From an uncultured Christensenellaceae bacterium (GTDB lineage Bacteria > Bacillota > Clostridia > Christensenellales > Borkfalkiaceae), in assembly GCA_910588615.1 (NCBI GenBank), contig CAJUOI010000036.1, positions 1 through 15,390 of the forward strand: a stretch of DNA of 15,390 nt, given 5' to 3'. The notes below the pieces were generated by a model. That model did no database searches. It was given only the letters and a program-made list of their open reading frames with translations, and was not told the DNA's origin. Shown here one piece after another: positions 1-8,388 of the stretch; the stretch's first letter is position 1, and each line of letters opens with the position of its first letter. The translations under genes were made by a program, and so were the position numbers.

Positions 1-220
1 TAGTAAAATCATTTTGATTATACGGCATATCAGATAACAAGCAAACACCCTGATTTATAACTAGTTGCATTGCGTCATAAATGCTACTTTCTTCATCTAC
101 CCCATTGTTGATTTGGTTATATATAAAAGAGGGGCTAAATTGATAACTCTTTACACCCCACGTTTTACCAATGTTTACTTTCTTCTTTTCCCTAAAATTC
201 TCCGATTTTTGATTTTTTTC
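1..220 (-). pseudogene. C1A (papain-like) cysteine peptidase fragment, N-terminus missing, continues off the left edge
   Basis: The minus frame is open from just after a TAA (221-223) to the window edge, 73 codons. From about base 160 the translation contains SYQFSPSFIYNQINNG, then SSIYDAMQLVINQGV and SDMPYNQNDFT. These match the part of bacterial C1A peptidases that follows the catalytic-cysteine helix (pattern SPSFIYNQ...DAL.LL...G....DMPY). The DQG..GSCWAF segment carrying the catalytic Cys should lie just upstream. It is not present in this frame, and I do not see it in the other two; a transcription terminator sits there instead. The open stretch has no ATG, GTG or TTG before the conserved block; the first in-frame ATG (70-68) falls inside the domain. 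I infer a 5'-truncated remnant or a rearrangement or assembly junction near 160-220. The family match is by motif recognition; the rest of the gene is outside the window. Confidence 0.6.
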
Positions 221-248
221 TTAAAATCGCGATCGGACGATTTGTCCC

Positions 249-280
249 GAAAAAGCAAAAAGCCCGATTTTAGTCGGGCT
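249..280 (-). terminator. Rho-independent terminator
   Basis: On the minus strand, AGCCCGA (280-274), a six-base loop and TCGGGCT (267-261) form a perfect 7-bp GC-rich stem, followed by TTTTGCTTTTT. No protein gene sits directly upstream of it: the phosphorylase has its own terminator at 501-537. It therefore most likely ends a separate short transcript from the 300-480 region. The 5' arm can alternatively pair with an upstream segment (see the structured region). Confidence 0.75.
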
Positions 281-400
281 AACCAATATAAAAACACCGC
301 CGACAGACAGGCTTCCCAAAATTGGTTAGCCTTTCCACCAATGTCGTTAAAGTTTGAACACCTAAAAACGGAATACATTTTCGTGAACGGTGTCGCGGGC
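249..400 (-). ncRNA. Putative structured small RNA or attenuator leader
   Basis: About 220 bases separate two minus-strand terminators (537-501 and 280-249), and the interval has no credible gene. On the minus strand, GGCTAACCAAT (331-321) is a perfect 11-base complement of ATTGGTTAGCC (287-277). The last four bases of that second copy (280-277) are also the start of the terminator stem. The first copy can instead fold locally with TTGG..AGCC (about 320-311), or with ATTGGT just upstream (342-337). These pairings exclude one another, as in attenuators and riboswitch expression platforms. An alternative reading is an independent small RNA: ACACCG (about 393-388) can pair with CGGTGT (about 301-296), loosely recalling the bubble-and-stem layout of 6S RNA, but I cannot confirm a family. 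No clear promoter was found; the 5' end is a guess. It does not fit T-box, SRP, RNase P or tmRNA signatures. Confidence 0.3.
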
Positions 401-500
401 TTTATCGCATATAACTAACGAAAAAGCACAAGGTAAATACCCTGTACTTCTTCGATACTCCACACGAAACTCGACATATGCTTTACTTATCCCTAAATTA

Positions 501-537
501 AAAGACTTCCTCCCCATTTCAGGCTGAGGAAGTCTTT
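501..537 (-). terminator. glgP: Rho-independent terminator of the maltodextrin operon
   Basis: A perfect 12-bp stem (AAAGACTTCCTC at 501-512 with GAGGAAGTCTTT at 526-537) encloses a 13-base loop. It starts 12 bases past the phosphorylase stop codon. On the minus strand the stem is followed by TAATTTA, so the U-tract is short and interrupted, but stem strength and position support a terminator for the whole operon. Confidence 0.8.
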
Positions 538-549
538 TGTATAAACGTT

Positions 550-2799
550 TCAGTCGGTTATATCCCAAATATCTTCTGCATATTCTCTGATCGTTCTGTC
601 GGAGGAAAAAAACGCAGAATTCGCTGTGTTTTTAAGTTGCTTTGCTGCAAACGATTTTTGATCTTTATAGTCTGCATTAATTTTAAGCAACGCTTCCACA
701 TAACTCTGTAAATCGTGCAATACGAAATAATGATCGGGTTTATGCCATGCCGCTCCGACAAGCAATGCATCGTATAGATCTTTGAAACAACCCGTTCCGC
801 CGTCCGAAAAAGTACCGTCCGTCAACGCAGATACGGCGTAGCGATGCAATGTGTTTTCCCGTATCAATTTTGCAGGATCGTACCCTTCGGTTTTCAACTT
901 TTCTATTTCATCGACTTCTGCGCCGAAAATATAGTTATTTTCCTTGCCCGCAAGATCAACGATCTCTATATTCGCGCCGTCCATTGTTCCGCAAGTGACC
1001 GCGCCGTTCATCATGAATTTCATATTGCCCGTGCCGCTTGCTTCAAGCCCTGCTGTGGAAACCTGCAAAGATACGTCCGTTCCCGCCACAATTTTTTCTG
1101 CGTAAGATACGTTATAGTTCTGTACAAACACAACTTTCAAAAATTTGTTCGTCTGTTCATCCGAATTAAGTTTATCCGAAATCTCGTTGATAAACTTGAT
1201 TATCGCCTTAGCGCGTTTATAACTCGGTGCGCTCTTTGCCCCGAACACAAACACGGATGGCTGAAAATCTTTAACCGTTCCGTCCTTCAAACCCTTGTAT
1301 ATTTCAAGGATCGCAAAAGCTGTCATGAGTTGCCGTTTGTATTCATGCAATCTCTTGATCTGTGAATACACGATGAAATTTTCCGGTATGTCGATCCCTT
1401 CATGCTGTTTTATATAATTAAAAAGCTGCTTTCTTTTAACCGCTTTCACGCGAACAAACTCGTTCGTGATTTCCGGGATATGCCCGTTCAAACCGCAAAG
1501 CAGCGAAATATCCGAACGCCATTCTTTGCCGATCGCGTTATCTATCAATTCAGACAGTTCGCGGTTGCAAAGCATGAGCCACCTGCGCTGCGTAATGCCG
1601 TTGGTTTTATTTTGGAACTTTTCGGGATAATATCGATACGCCGTTCTGAAAAGGTTGTCTTTCAAAATTTCGGTATGCAGTTTTGCTACGCCGTTAACCG
1701 TTTTCCCTATATATACCGCAAGATTTGCCATTGAAAATCTGTCCGAAGAATATATCGCCATATCCGACGCTTCCTCATCCGAACAGTTCAGTTTATCGAA
1801 ATCTTCCTTTTGTTTTAAGTGCAATTTGATCAGTATCGTGTAAATTTCAGGCAATATCTTTTTGACCTGTCCCGCGTCCCAGCACTCCAAAGCCTCGGGC
1901 ATGATCGTATGATTGGTGTAGGCAAACGTTTTTCTTGCAATTTCAACCGCATCGGAAAAATTTACCTGATAATCCGCTATCAGTATTCTGATAAATTCAG
2001 CGATCGCCAACACGGGATGCGTATCGTTAAGTTGGATTACGTTAAAGTCCGCAAAATTATGGAATTTTCTACCGTAAAGTTTCACATGCTTTTCGATCAG
2101 TTCCCCTACCGCCGCCGCAGAGAAGAAATACTCCTGCCGAAGCCTTAACAGTTTCCCCTCTTCCGTATCGTCTGCGGGATAGAGATATTCGCTTATTTTT
2201 TGCGCATCTTCATCACCTTCCGCCTGCCACAGCCGCAAAACGTTAATGCGCTTGCCAAATACGGGCATATCGTAAGGAACTGCCGTAACCGTCATATCTG
2301 CAAACCGAACCGTGCGTTTCTCGTTTTCCCTTCTGATGCTCCAAGGATCGCCAAACCGCTGCCAATCGTCCGGAAGTTCCACTTGGAAGCCGTTCTCGAT
2401 TGCCTGTTTAAAAAGCCCGTACCGATATCTGATGCCGTAGCCCTGCAACGGAAGTCCAAGTCCCGCCGCAGAATCAAGAAAACACGCCGCAAGCCTGCCC
2501 AAACCGCCGTTTCCGAGCGCCGCGTCCTCGATCTCCTCGAATATGTTGATATCAATTCCCTTCTGTGCAAGGATATTTCTTGTTTCATCCAGAACGCCGA
2601 GTTCCATGAGATTATTGAAAAAACTGCGTCCTATCAAAAATTCCATCGAAAGATAATAAGCGTTTTTTACGACGGGTCTTTGCTCCTTGCGCAAACCGAA
2701 AATCATAGCAAGCGATGATATCTCGTTATATAACTCTTGCGTGGTTTTCCCTTCCGTTTTCAATTCTTTCAGTTGTTTAATAAACTCCGTTGTTTCCAT
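550..2799 (-). CDS. glgP: Glycogen/maltodextrin phosphorylase (GT35)
   Basis: This enzyme phosphorolyses alpha-1,4-glucan ends to glucose-1-phosphate in the cytoplasm, using pyridoxal phosphate. The 749-residue product is full length for the bacterial GT35 family. It shows the N-terminal NAYYLSMEFLIGR block, LGNGGLGRLAACFLDS, the QLNDTHP motif, and the PLP-site signature EASGTGNMKFMMNG near residues 586-598, with the cofactor lysine at about 594, followed by TMDGANIEI. The ATG lies 3 bases after the ATPase stop; the only ribosome-site-like GAGAGGGAG is about 20 bases upstream, so translation may be coupled. It is the last gene of the operon and is followed by a terminator. Its place behind MalEFGK suggests that imported maltodextrins rather than stored glycogen are its main substrate, so it could equally be called malP. 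Confidence 0.95.
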   Translation of the reverse strand: METTEFIKQLKELKTEGKTTQELYNEISSLAMIFGLRKEQRPVVKNAYYLSMEFLIGRSFFNNLMELGVLDETRNILAQKGIDINIFEEIEDAALGNGGLGRLAACFLDSAAGLGLPLQGYGIRYRYGLFKQAIENGFQVELPDDWQRFGDPWSIRRENEKRTVRFADMTVTAVPYDMPVFGKRINVLRLWQAEGDEDAQKISEYLYPADDTEEGKLLRLRQEYFFSAAAVGELIEKHVKLYGRKFHNFADFNVIQLNDTHPVLAIAEFIRILIADYQVNFSDAVEIARKTFAYTNHTIMPEALECWDAGQVKKILPEIYTILIKLHLKQKEDFDKLNCSDEEASDMAIYSSDRFSMANLAVYIGKTVNGVAKLHTEILKDNLFRTAYRYYPEKFQNKTNGITQRRWLMLCNRELSELIDNAIGKEWRSDISLLCGLNGHIPEITNEFVRVKAVKRKQLFNYIKQHEGIDIPENFIVYSQIKRLHEYKRQLMTAFAILEIYKGLKDGTVKDFQPSVFVFGAKSAPSYKRAKAIIKFINEISDKLNSDEQTNKFLKVVFVQNYNVSYAEKIVAGTDVSLQVSTAGLEASGTGNMKFMMNGAVTCGTMDGANIEIVDLAGKENNYIFGAEVDEIEKLKTEGYDPAKLIRENTLHRYAVSALTDGTFSDGGTGCFKDLYDALLVGAAWHKPDHYFVLHDLQSYVEALLKINADYKDQKSFAAKQLKNTANSAFFSSDRTIREYAEDIWDITD

Positions 2800-2802
2800 A
2801 AC

Positions 2803-4704
2803 TTAAATAATTTTGATCTCCCTCTCGATTTCCACAATTCCGACGTGCTCAAAATCAGGCAACAAGCAAATATTGCCAGTGTATTCCGCCTCCGTTTTTA
2901 CATAGATGAAACTGTCTCCGACTTTACATTTTAAGTATTTTTCCTTGCCGTAATCAAGCGTTTGCACCGCTTCCGCCGCAATTCCGCTCTCAGCTACCGC
3001 AATTCGATCGATACCGCACTCCAATCTCAGATTTGCGGCATACGCATTCTTGATCCCGAGCGCGGTAAATATTTTCTGCGCCGTTTCATCCGCGACTCCA
3101 AAAAATGCGCCTGCAACCGTCAATCCGAACTGCACGCTCTTCTTCTTTTTCGTCTTTCCGTTGACTTCAACTCTTTCACAAATTTTCTGTTTGACAAATT
3201 TACAGGGGAATGCGTTGACCTCAGGCATGGGCACAATTTTATTTTCGCCGCACGCCGTTACCGTTATTTTTTTGAAATCGATCCCGATACCCACCGTTTT
3301 CGCATCCACGGGTTCGGGCAAAACGGCATACAACCGCTTACCGCCGAGCGTCAAGGACAGAAGATAAACTCCGTTGATCTCTTCGCAGGATACGACCTCC
3401 GCTTGCAGATCCCCGTCCAGCGTGACGGCGTCAGTGGGCAAAAGCAATTCGCCTTTCAGATCTTCCGTATTAACCGACGCGGGCAACCGGATCTCCGCAC
3501 CGAGGAATTTTATTTTCCCTTTATTGATTTCGCAGTCGAGATAGTTATATTCCGGAACGCGCGGCAACACGGATTCCTCCGTTTTTTTATCGAACAAATG
3601 CACGCGGTTGATATTTAATGCCGCCTCCACGACGTCTCCGGCTTTCAATTCCCGTCCGCTGTTATCCTTAATAATGATCCTTGTCGAACTTTCCACATAC
3701 CCGTCGCCGTTCGGATTGATATCTCCGTAAACAAGCGTTTCGCTGCCGAGGTCTTCCTTATGCGAAACAACTACTTTTACAACCGCCTTATTATTCTTGA
3801 CATCGTCGCCCGCAAGAGATATGTCCTCGGGACGAAGCCCAATATATACGACGGAATTACCGTCGAGGTAAGAGGGTTTTGCCTTATAAAGCATGGAATA
3901 AGGTACGGTGATCTCCGCGTCCGTATACTCGAACTTGATCTGTACGTCATCGCCTTTCTTCAAAAGCGTTCCCTCGAAGAAATTCATCTGCGGCGTTCCG
4001 ATAAAGCCCGCAACGAATTTATTGCTCGGATAATTGTACAAATTTTTAGGGGTATCGATCTGCTGCACGAGCCCGTCTTTCATAACAACGATCCGCGTTC
4101 CCATGGTCATTGCCTCCACCTGGTCGTGCGTAACGTAAATAAACGTCGTTTGAAGTTTACTGTGCAGTTTGCCGATTTCCGCTCTCATCTGCGTCCTGAG
4201 TTTTGCGTCCAGATTAGACAACGGTTCGTCCAGAAGCATCACTTTGGGTTCGCGTACGATCGCGCGTCCGAGCGCAACGCGCTGTCTTTGTCCGCCGGAC
4301 ATTTCCTTCGGCTTTTTATTGAGATATTCGGTAATACCGAGGATATTCGCCGCTTCGACCACTTTTCTATGGATTTCATCTTTCGGAAGTTTACGAAGCC
4401 GTAACCCGAAGGCGATATTTTCATAAACGGTCATGTGCGGATAGAGCGCGTAGTTCTGAAACACCATTGCAATATCCCTGTCTTTCGGCTCCATATCGTT
4501 TACGATCAAATCGCCTATTTTCAGTTCCCCTGCCGAAATATCTTCAAGCCCCGCAATCATGCGGAGCGTAGTGGATTTTCCGCAACCGGACGGTCCCACG
4601 AATACGATAAACTCCTTATCCTGTATTTGCATATTGAAGTCTTTTACCGCCTTCGTTCCGTTCGGATACACTTTATAAATATGTGTCAATGTAACGTCTG
4701 CCAT
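2803..4704 (-). CDS. malK: Carbohydrate ABC transporter ATPase (MalK/MsmX/UgpC type) with long C-terminal extension
   Basis: This cytoplasmic ATPase would power the MalFG permease. Residues 1-240 are a classic nucleotide-binding domain: Walker A GPSGCGKST (37-45), Q-loop Gln83, signature MSGGQ (135-139), Walker B VMLLDEP (155-161) and H-loop His193. A regulatory OB-fold (TOBE) region follows, with LRPEDI at 290-295 and VHLFD at 368-372, where the usual protein of about 370 residues ends. This one continues to 633. The extra part has stretches that resemble further TOBE/OB strands (about 417-481 and 566-630), separated by a Lys-rich link KTKKKK (517-522). There is no frameshift or stop between the halves, so it is one polypeptide. 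The start is set by AAGGAGG (4716-4710) five bases before ATG; that site overlaps the malG stop. The family is certain; the extension's function is unknown. Confidence 0.93.
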   Translation of the reverse strand: MADVTLTHIYKVYPNGTKAVKDFNMQIQDKEFIVFVGPSGCGKSTTLRMIAGLEDISAGELKIGDLIVNDMEPKDRDIAMVFQNYALYPHMTVYENIAFGLRLRKLPKDEIHRKVVEAANILGITEYLNKKPKEMSGGQRQRVALGRAIVREPKVMLLDEPLSNLDAKLRTQMRAEIGKLHSKLQTTFIYVTHDQVEAMTMGTRIVVMKDGLVQQIDTPKNLYNYPSNKFVAGFIGTPQMNFFEGTLLKKGDDVQIKFEYTDAEITVPYSMLYKAKPSYLDGNSVVYIGLRPEDISLAGDDVKNNKAVVKVVVSHKEDLGSETLVYGDINPNGDGYVESSTRIIIKDNSGRELKAGDVVEAALNINRVHLFDKKTEESVLPRVPEYNYLDCEINKGKIKFLGAEIRLPASVNTEDLKGELLLPTDAVTLDGDLQAEVVSCEEINGVYLLSLTLGGKRLYAVLPEPVDAKTVGIGIDFKKITVTACGENKIVPMPEVNAFPCKFVKQKICERVEVNGKTKKKKSVQFGLTVAGAFFGVADETAQKIFTALGIKNAYAANLRLECGIDRIAVAESGIAAEAVQTLDYGKEKYLKCKVGDSFIYVKTEAEYTGNICLLPDFEHVGIVEIEREIKII

Positions 4705-4714
4705 TTTAACCTCC

Positions 4715-5578
4715 TTAACCTTTTACCGAGCCGCCCGTGATCCCTTCCACATAATACCGCTGCAACCATATAAACAGAGCGGTTATCGGGATGGAAACCA
4801 CGACCGCAGCCGCACAAAATACCGCAAAATACCCGTCGCTCATCAATGAGGAATTATCAAGCCACGATTTCATTCCCACTGCAACCGTAAATTGATCGGG
4901 ATCTCCGAGCATGATAAACGACGAGAACATATACTCGCCCCACGGCGCGATAAACGCCGATAAAACCGTGTAAATGATGATGGGCTTTGCAAGCGGCAAA
5001 ATAATTTTTATGAAAACCGTATGCCTGCTTGCGCCGTCTATCCTTGCGGCCTCGTCGAGCGATTTGGATATCGTATCGAAAAAGCCTTTACAGATATAAT
5101 ACTGCATCGCCGAGCTCGCAGAATAGACCAGGATCAGTCCCAATAAATTTTGCGTCAGGTTGATTTCTTTCAGCACAAAATACACTGCCGTCATCGAAAG
5201 GAAGCCGGGGAACATACCGAGAACGAGCATGACGTTCATGAGCGGCTTGCGCATTTTGAAACGAAGTCTTGACAAAGCGTAGCTCGTTGCAAGAATTATG
5301 ATCGTCTGAAAAATCGTAACCGCAACCGAAACGAGCAACGTGTTGCCGTACCATCTTAAAAACTTCGTTTCGGTAAACAGTTTAATATAGTTATTAAACG
5401 ACCATTGCTTCGGAAAGATATAGTCTGCCGAAGTGCCTACTGTCTCCCCGCGGAACGAAAGGATGATCATCAGCAGAAAAGGTATCAGCCAGATGACCGA
5501 AATGATGATCAGGATCGCGTGTATTGCAACCAGCGACGCGCGCTCCGCGCCCTTCTTGCTCCTGTATTTCATTTTCAT
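4715..5578 (-). CDS. malG: Maltodextrin ABC transporter permease, MalG type
   Basis: This is an inner-membrane subunit of the maltodextrin importer. The 287-residue protein has the expected six hydrophobic segments, beginning with LVAIHAILIIISVIWLIPF (16-34). It has a clear EAA loop, DEAARIDGAS..FIKIILPL (175-196), which docks on the ATPase. The C-terminus YYVEGITGGSVKG is the usual MalG ending. The ATG overlaps the malF stop by one base (TAATG), and GAGGAGG lies about 10 bases upstream, so the two permeases are probably translationally coupled. A second ATG at codon 3 could also be used. Its neighbours MalF, MalE and MalK complete the transporter. Confidence 0.95.
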   Translation of the reverse strand: MKMKYRSKKGAERASLVAIHAILIIISVIWLIPFLLMIILSFRGETVGTSADYIFPKQWSFNNYIKLFTETKFLRWYGNTLLVSVAVTIFQTIIILATSYALSRLRFKMRKPLMNVMLVLGMFPGFLSMTAVYFVLKEINLTQNLLGLILVYSASSAMQYYICKGFFDTISKSLDEAARIDGASRHTVFIKIILPLAKPIIIYTVLSAFIAPWGEYMFSSFIMLGDPDQFTVAVGMKSWLDNSSLMSDGYFAVFCAAAVVVSIPITALFIWLQRYYVEGITGGSVKG

Positions 5579-7092
5579 TACATGAATTCCTCCTCGTTTT
5601 TAACCGATTTGGAACGGTTGTAAAGAATCAGCGAAAGCACCGCGACGATAACGAACGTGAAAATACCGATAACCGAAGCGACTCCGTACTGACTTTCTGT
5701 TACCGTGAGTTTGTAGAGCCAGGTGATCAGTAGGTCTGTTTTTCCTGCGCCCGTAGGAACACCCGACATATCCAACGGCGGATTTCCGCCGGACAAGAGA
5801 AAGATCACATTAAAGTTATTAAGGTTCCCAATGAACTGCGTGATCAGATAAGGCGCGGTAACGTGAAGCATATAAGGAAGGGTTATTTTCATATACGCCC
5901 TGATGGGGCCCGCTCCGTCCATTCTTGCCGATTCGTACAAATCCTGAGGAATGTTCATAAGGATTCCCGTGCAGATCAGCATGGTATACGGGATACCTAT
6001 CCACATATTGATGATGATGATCATTACCCTTGCAAGCGTTCCGTCCGTTAAAAACGGAATGGGCTTATCGATCCAGCCCCATTTCAGCATCAGGTTATTG
6101 AGCAAACCCTGATCTGCAAGCAGTTGCGACATAAACATGAGCGATACGAATTGCGGAATGGCAATCGTCATAACGAGAATCGTCCGCCAAAGTTTCTTGC
6201 ATCTGACGCCCTTCTTATTGATGAGGATCGCAACGATCATGCCGAGAATATAATTTGAAAAAGTTGCAAAAAACGCCCACACAACCGTCCACAGCAAAAC
6301 TTCCGTAAACGTAAACGCAAATACTTTGCTGTTTGCCGAAATCCCGCCGCCAAGCACGTTCACAAAATTTTCAAAACCCACCCATTGAAACAGCTCGCTC
6401 GGAGGCATATGCGCTTTATCGTAATTAGTAAACGCGATAAATACCATAAAGAAAATGGGTAAAATGGTGAAAATCACAAGCCCGAGCATCGGGATGGAGA
6501 GCAACGTTTTATAATAGTTTTCATCCGCATAAGAATGGATATCGTCTTTCACTGAGGGCAGATGCAAACGCGCTTCCTGAAACTGCTGAGAGAGGTAATT
6601 CCCTTTTACGTTATGATACCACATATAGACGAACGCCGCTATGACAAACAAAGTCAACAACGAATACAGAAGTATCAAAAGGCTGTTATCGTAATAGGTA
6701 TAAGTCGTAATTCCCGTTAACGGATCTTTGCCGGTTACAACGGCAACCTCGCCCAAACTGCCCATTTTGGCAAGATACTTCCAACCGAAGAAAACCATAT
6801 ACAGAACGAACAGCACCTCGAAGAACAAATATAAAATTCCGCGAAGAAACTGTTTGCGGCAAATCAACCCGAACCCCATTACCGCAAACGAAGTGCGCGT
6901 TTTCCAATCGCCTTCCTTTGCCGCCGCGCCGATATTTACGAAGATACCCACAAAAGCAAGCCAAAACTTTTTAAGTTTTTTGGGGATCGCCTTGAAGAAC
7001 GCCGCAAACGCAGACGGCAACCGCTTAAAAAATCCCTTGAAATTATACCAGAACTTTTCCAACGGCGACATTTTCAAATATTCCAGATTCAT
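5578..7092 (-). CDS. malF: Maltodextrin ABC transporter permease, MalF type
   Basis: This is the second membrane subunit of the importer. I chose the ATG at 7092 because GGAG lies about eight bases upstream; the longer open frame begins with TTG at 7119 and has no ribosome site. The product has 504 residues. An N-terminal Lys/Phe-rich amphipathic stretch (about 1-60) is followed by two membrane segments (around 68-108), then a short extracytoplasmic loop, another membrane segment, and the conserved permease core. The EAA loop ESARMDGAG..YMKITLPYM is at about 387-408. SGGNPPLDM.. and the periplasmic-side GAGKTDLLITWLYKLT block are typical of MalF/MdxF. It is longer than many Gram-positive MdxF proteins because of the N-terminal part, a layout I believe is common in Clostridia. 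Thirty-three bases separate it from malE, without a terminator hairpin. Confidence 0.93.
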   Translation of the reverse strand: MNLEYLKMSPLEKFWYNFKGFFKRLPSAFAAFFKAIPKKLKKFWLAFVGIFVNIGAAAKEGDWKTRTSFAVMGFGLICRKQFLRGILYLFFEVLFVLYMVFFGWKYLAKMGSLGEVAVVTGKDPLTGITTYTYYDNSLLILLYSLLTLFVIAAFVYMWYHNVKGNYLSQQFQEARLHLPSVKDDIHSYADENYYKTLLSIPMLGLVIFTILPIFFMVFIAFTNYDKAHMPPSELFQWVGFENFVNVLGGGISANSKVFAFTFTEVLLWTVVWAFFATFSNYILGMIVAILINKKGVRCKKLWRTILVMTIAIPQFVSLMFMSQLLADQGLLNNLMLKWGWIDKPIPFLTDGTLARVMIIIINMWIGIPYTMLICTGILMNIPQDLYESARMDGAGPIRAYMKITLPYMLHVTAPYLITQFIGNLNNFNVIFLLSGGNPPLDMSGVPTGAGKTDLLITWLYKLTVTESQYGVASVIGIFTFVIVAVLSLILYNRSKSVKNEEEFM

Positions 7093-7125
7093 AGTCTTCT
7101 CCGTTTTATTTTTTCGCAACAGAGT

Positions 7126-8388
7126 TTATCTGTTGGTAATGCTCTCTACCATTTTATTGAGATAATTCGCATAGGTGAATTTTTCACCATTCGTGCCGGT
7201 TTCATCGATAAGTTTATCGATAATGTTCAATCCGTAACTCTTCAACGGTTCCCAGAAATTGGAAGGCACGGAAGTCTGCTCTACCGCGAACGCGTTCTGC
7301 GCGTTCAGCGCCGCAAAGGTAGGATTGTTTTTGATCTCATCCTGATTAGCGACTTCGTTATTCGTGGGACCTACCAGGTGCTCTTCAAAACGCTGTTTCT
7401 GCATAGCGCCGCTTGAAAGGAACGCCGCAAGCCTATGCGCCTCCACAAGATTTTTACTGTGGGGATTTACGCCGAACAGCTTATAACCCTTAAACGAATA
7501 GAGCTGTTTCGTTTCTTCGTCTATCGTTACGGTGGGCAGTTTGCAAACGCCGTAATCTTCGCCGAGGTCGTTTTGAATCCTCTTCGCGTTCCAGGTTCCC
7601 GAAACGGCAGCCGCCATCTTGCGCGTGCTGAAACCCGTTGTTATGATGTTGTTATCCGTCCCCTTTCCCGCAAACGCTTTGCTCGACGTAAGCTTTGCAA
7701 TCGCCTTGGAAGCCTTAATACCGCCTTCGCTGTTGAAATCGATCGTGATATTCGTTTCGGTGTAGTTTGCCGAATAATCGTATTCAACGTTATAGCTGCA
7801 ACCGAACGAGAAGAAAAAGCCCGCCGTGTACCAAGGTACGTCGATCGCCCAGCCGATCGTTTTATTTTTGCTCTCACATACCGAAATGATCGATTCAAGC
7901 GAGCCCGCCTGTTCGTCGGTTATAACCGACTTATCGTAAAACAAAAAGTATCCGTTATCCGAAGCATACGGATAGCCGTATACCTTTTCCTCCGCCGTAC
8001 CCCAGTACAGGGAACCGGACTTCACGGAGTCAGCGCTGTTATTGGCTTTTACCTCGTCGAGGAACATCCCGCCCAGTTCCGCAAGCCCGCCTGCACGTAA
8101 AAGCGGAATGAGCTGATCGCTCGAATAACAATAGACGTCCGCCGCGGCAGAGGCGTCTTTGCTGACGTTACTGTACGCCATGTCCTCTTCCCCGATACCT
8201 ATTTTAATGTTGTATTTCTGATCGGGGTTCGCGTCTTTGAATTCCTGCACCATCTTTTTAAGCGTTTCCTGCTGTGCCGCAGAACCCCAAACGGTTAGTT
8301 TAAGCCCGCTTTCGCAAGCCGTTAAACTTGCAACCGCGCTTGCGGCAAGCGCGCCGCAAGCAAGTAACGATACGATTCTTTTTTTCAT
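7126..8388 (-). CDS. malE: Maltodextrin-binding lipoprotein, MalE type (family 1 solute-binding protein)
   Basis: This is the substrate receptor of the importer, anchored outside the cell membrane. The start at 8388 is fixed by GGAGG nine bases upstream and an ATGA overlap with the preceding GH13 gene; the longer frame from 8406 begins with TTG. The 420-residue product has a lipoprotein signal, MKKRIVSLLACG..ASLTAC, with the lipid-modified Cys at 25. The mature part starts LKLTVWGSAAQQETLKKMV, the usual family 1 opening. It contains the hinge/ligand region YGYPYASDNGYFLFYDKS (137-154), AVSGTWNA (261-268) and FGVNPHSKNLVEAHRLAAFL (305-324), all matching MalE-like proteins. Aromatic residues typical of maltodextrin clefts are present, but exact ligand size cannot be read from sequence. 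Confidence 0.93.
   Translation of the reverse strand: MKKRIVSLLACGALAASAVASLTACESGLKLTVWGSAAQQETLKKMVQEFKDANPDQKYNIKIGIGEEDMAYSNVSKDASAAADVYCYSSDQLIPLLRAGGLAELGGMFLDEVKANNSADSVKSGSLYWGTAEEKVYGYPYASDNGYFLFYDKSVITDEQAGSLESIISVCESKNKTIGWAIDVPWYTAGFFFSFGCSYNVEYDYSANYTETNITIDFNSEGGIKASKAIAKLTSSKAFAGKGTDNNIITTGFSTRKMAAAVSGTWNAKRIQNDLGEDYGVCKLPTVTIDEETKQLYSFKGYKLFGVNPHSKNLVEAHRLAAFLSSGAMQKQRFEEHLVGPTNNEVANQDEIKNNPTFAALNAQNAFAVEQTSVPSNFWEPLKSYGLNIIDKLIDETGTNGEKFTYANYLNKMVESITNR

Noticed and set aside
249..350. T-box leader in the left intergenic region
   Set aside because: GGTGGAAAGG is loosely reminiscent, but the conserved T-box antiterminator sequence with ACCGCG is absent.
175..378. A 67-residue minus-strand open frame across the left intergenic region
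   Set aside because: It runs through the terminator hairpin at 249-280, has no ribosome site, and its composition looks like translated structured RNA.
65..418. A 117-residue plus-strand open frame at the left end
   Set aside because: It lies antisense to the peptidase fragment and the terminator region, and I see no domain or ribosome site.
7093..7119. TTG start extending MalF by nine residues
   Set aside because: No ribosome site precedes the TTG, whereas the ATG at 7092 has GGAG at good spacing.
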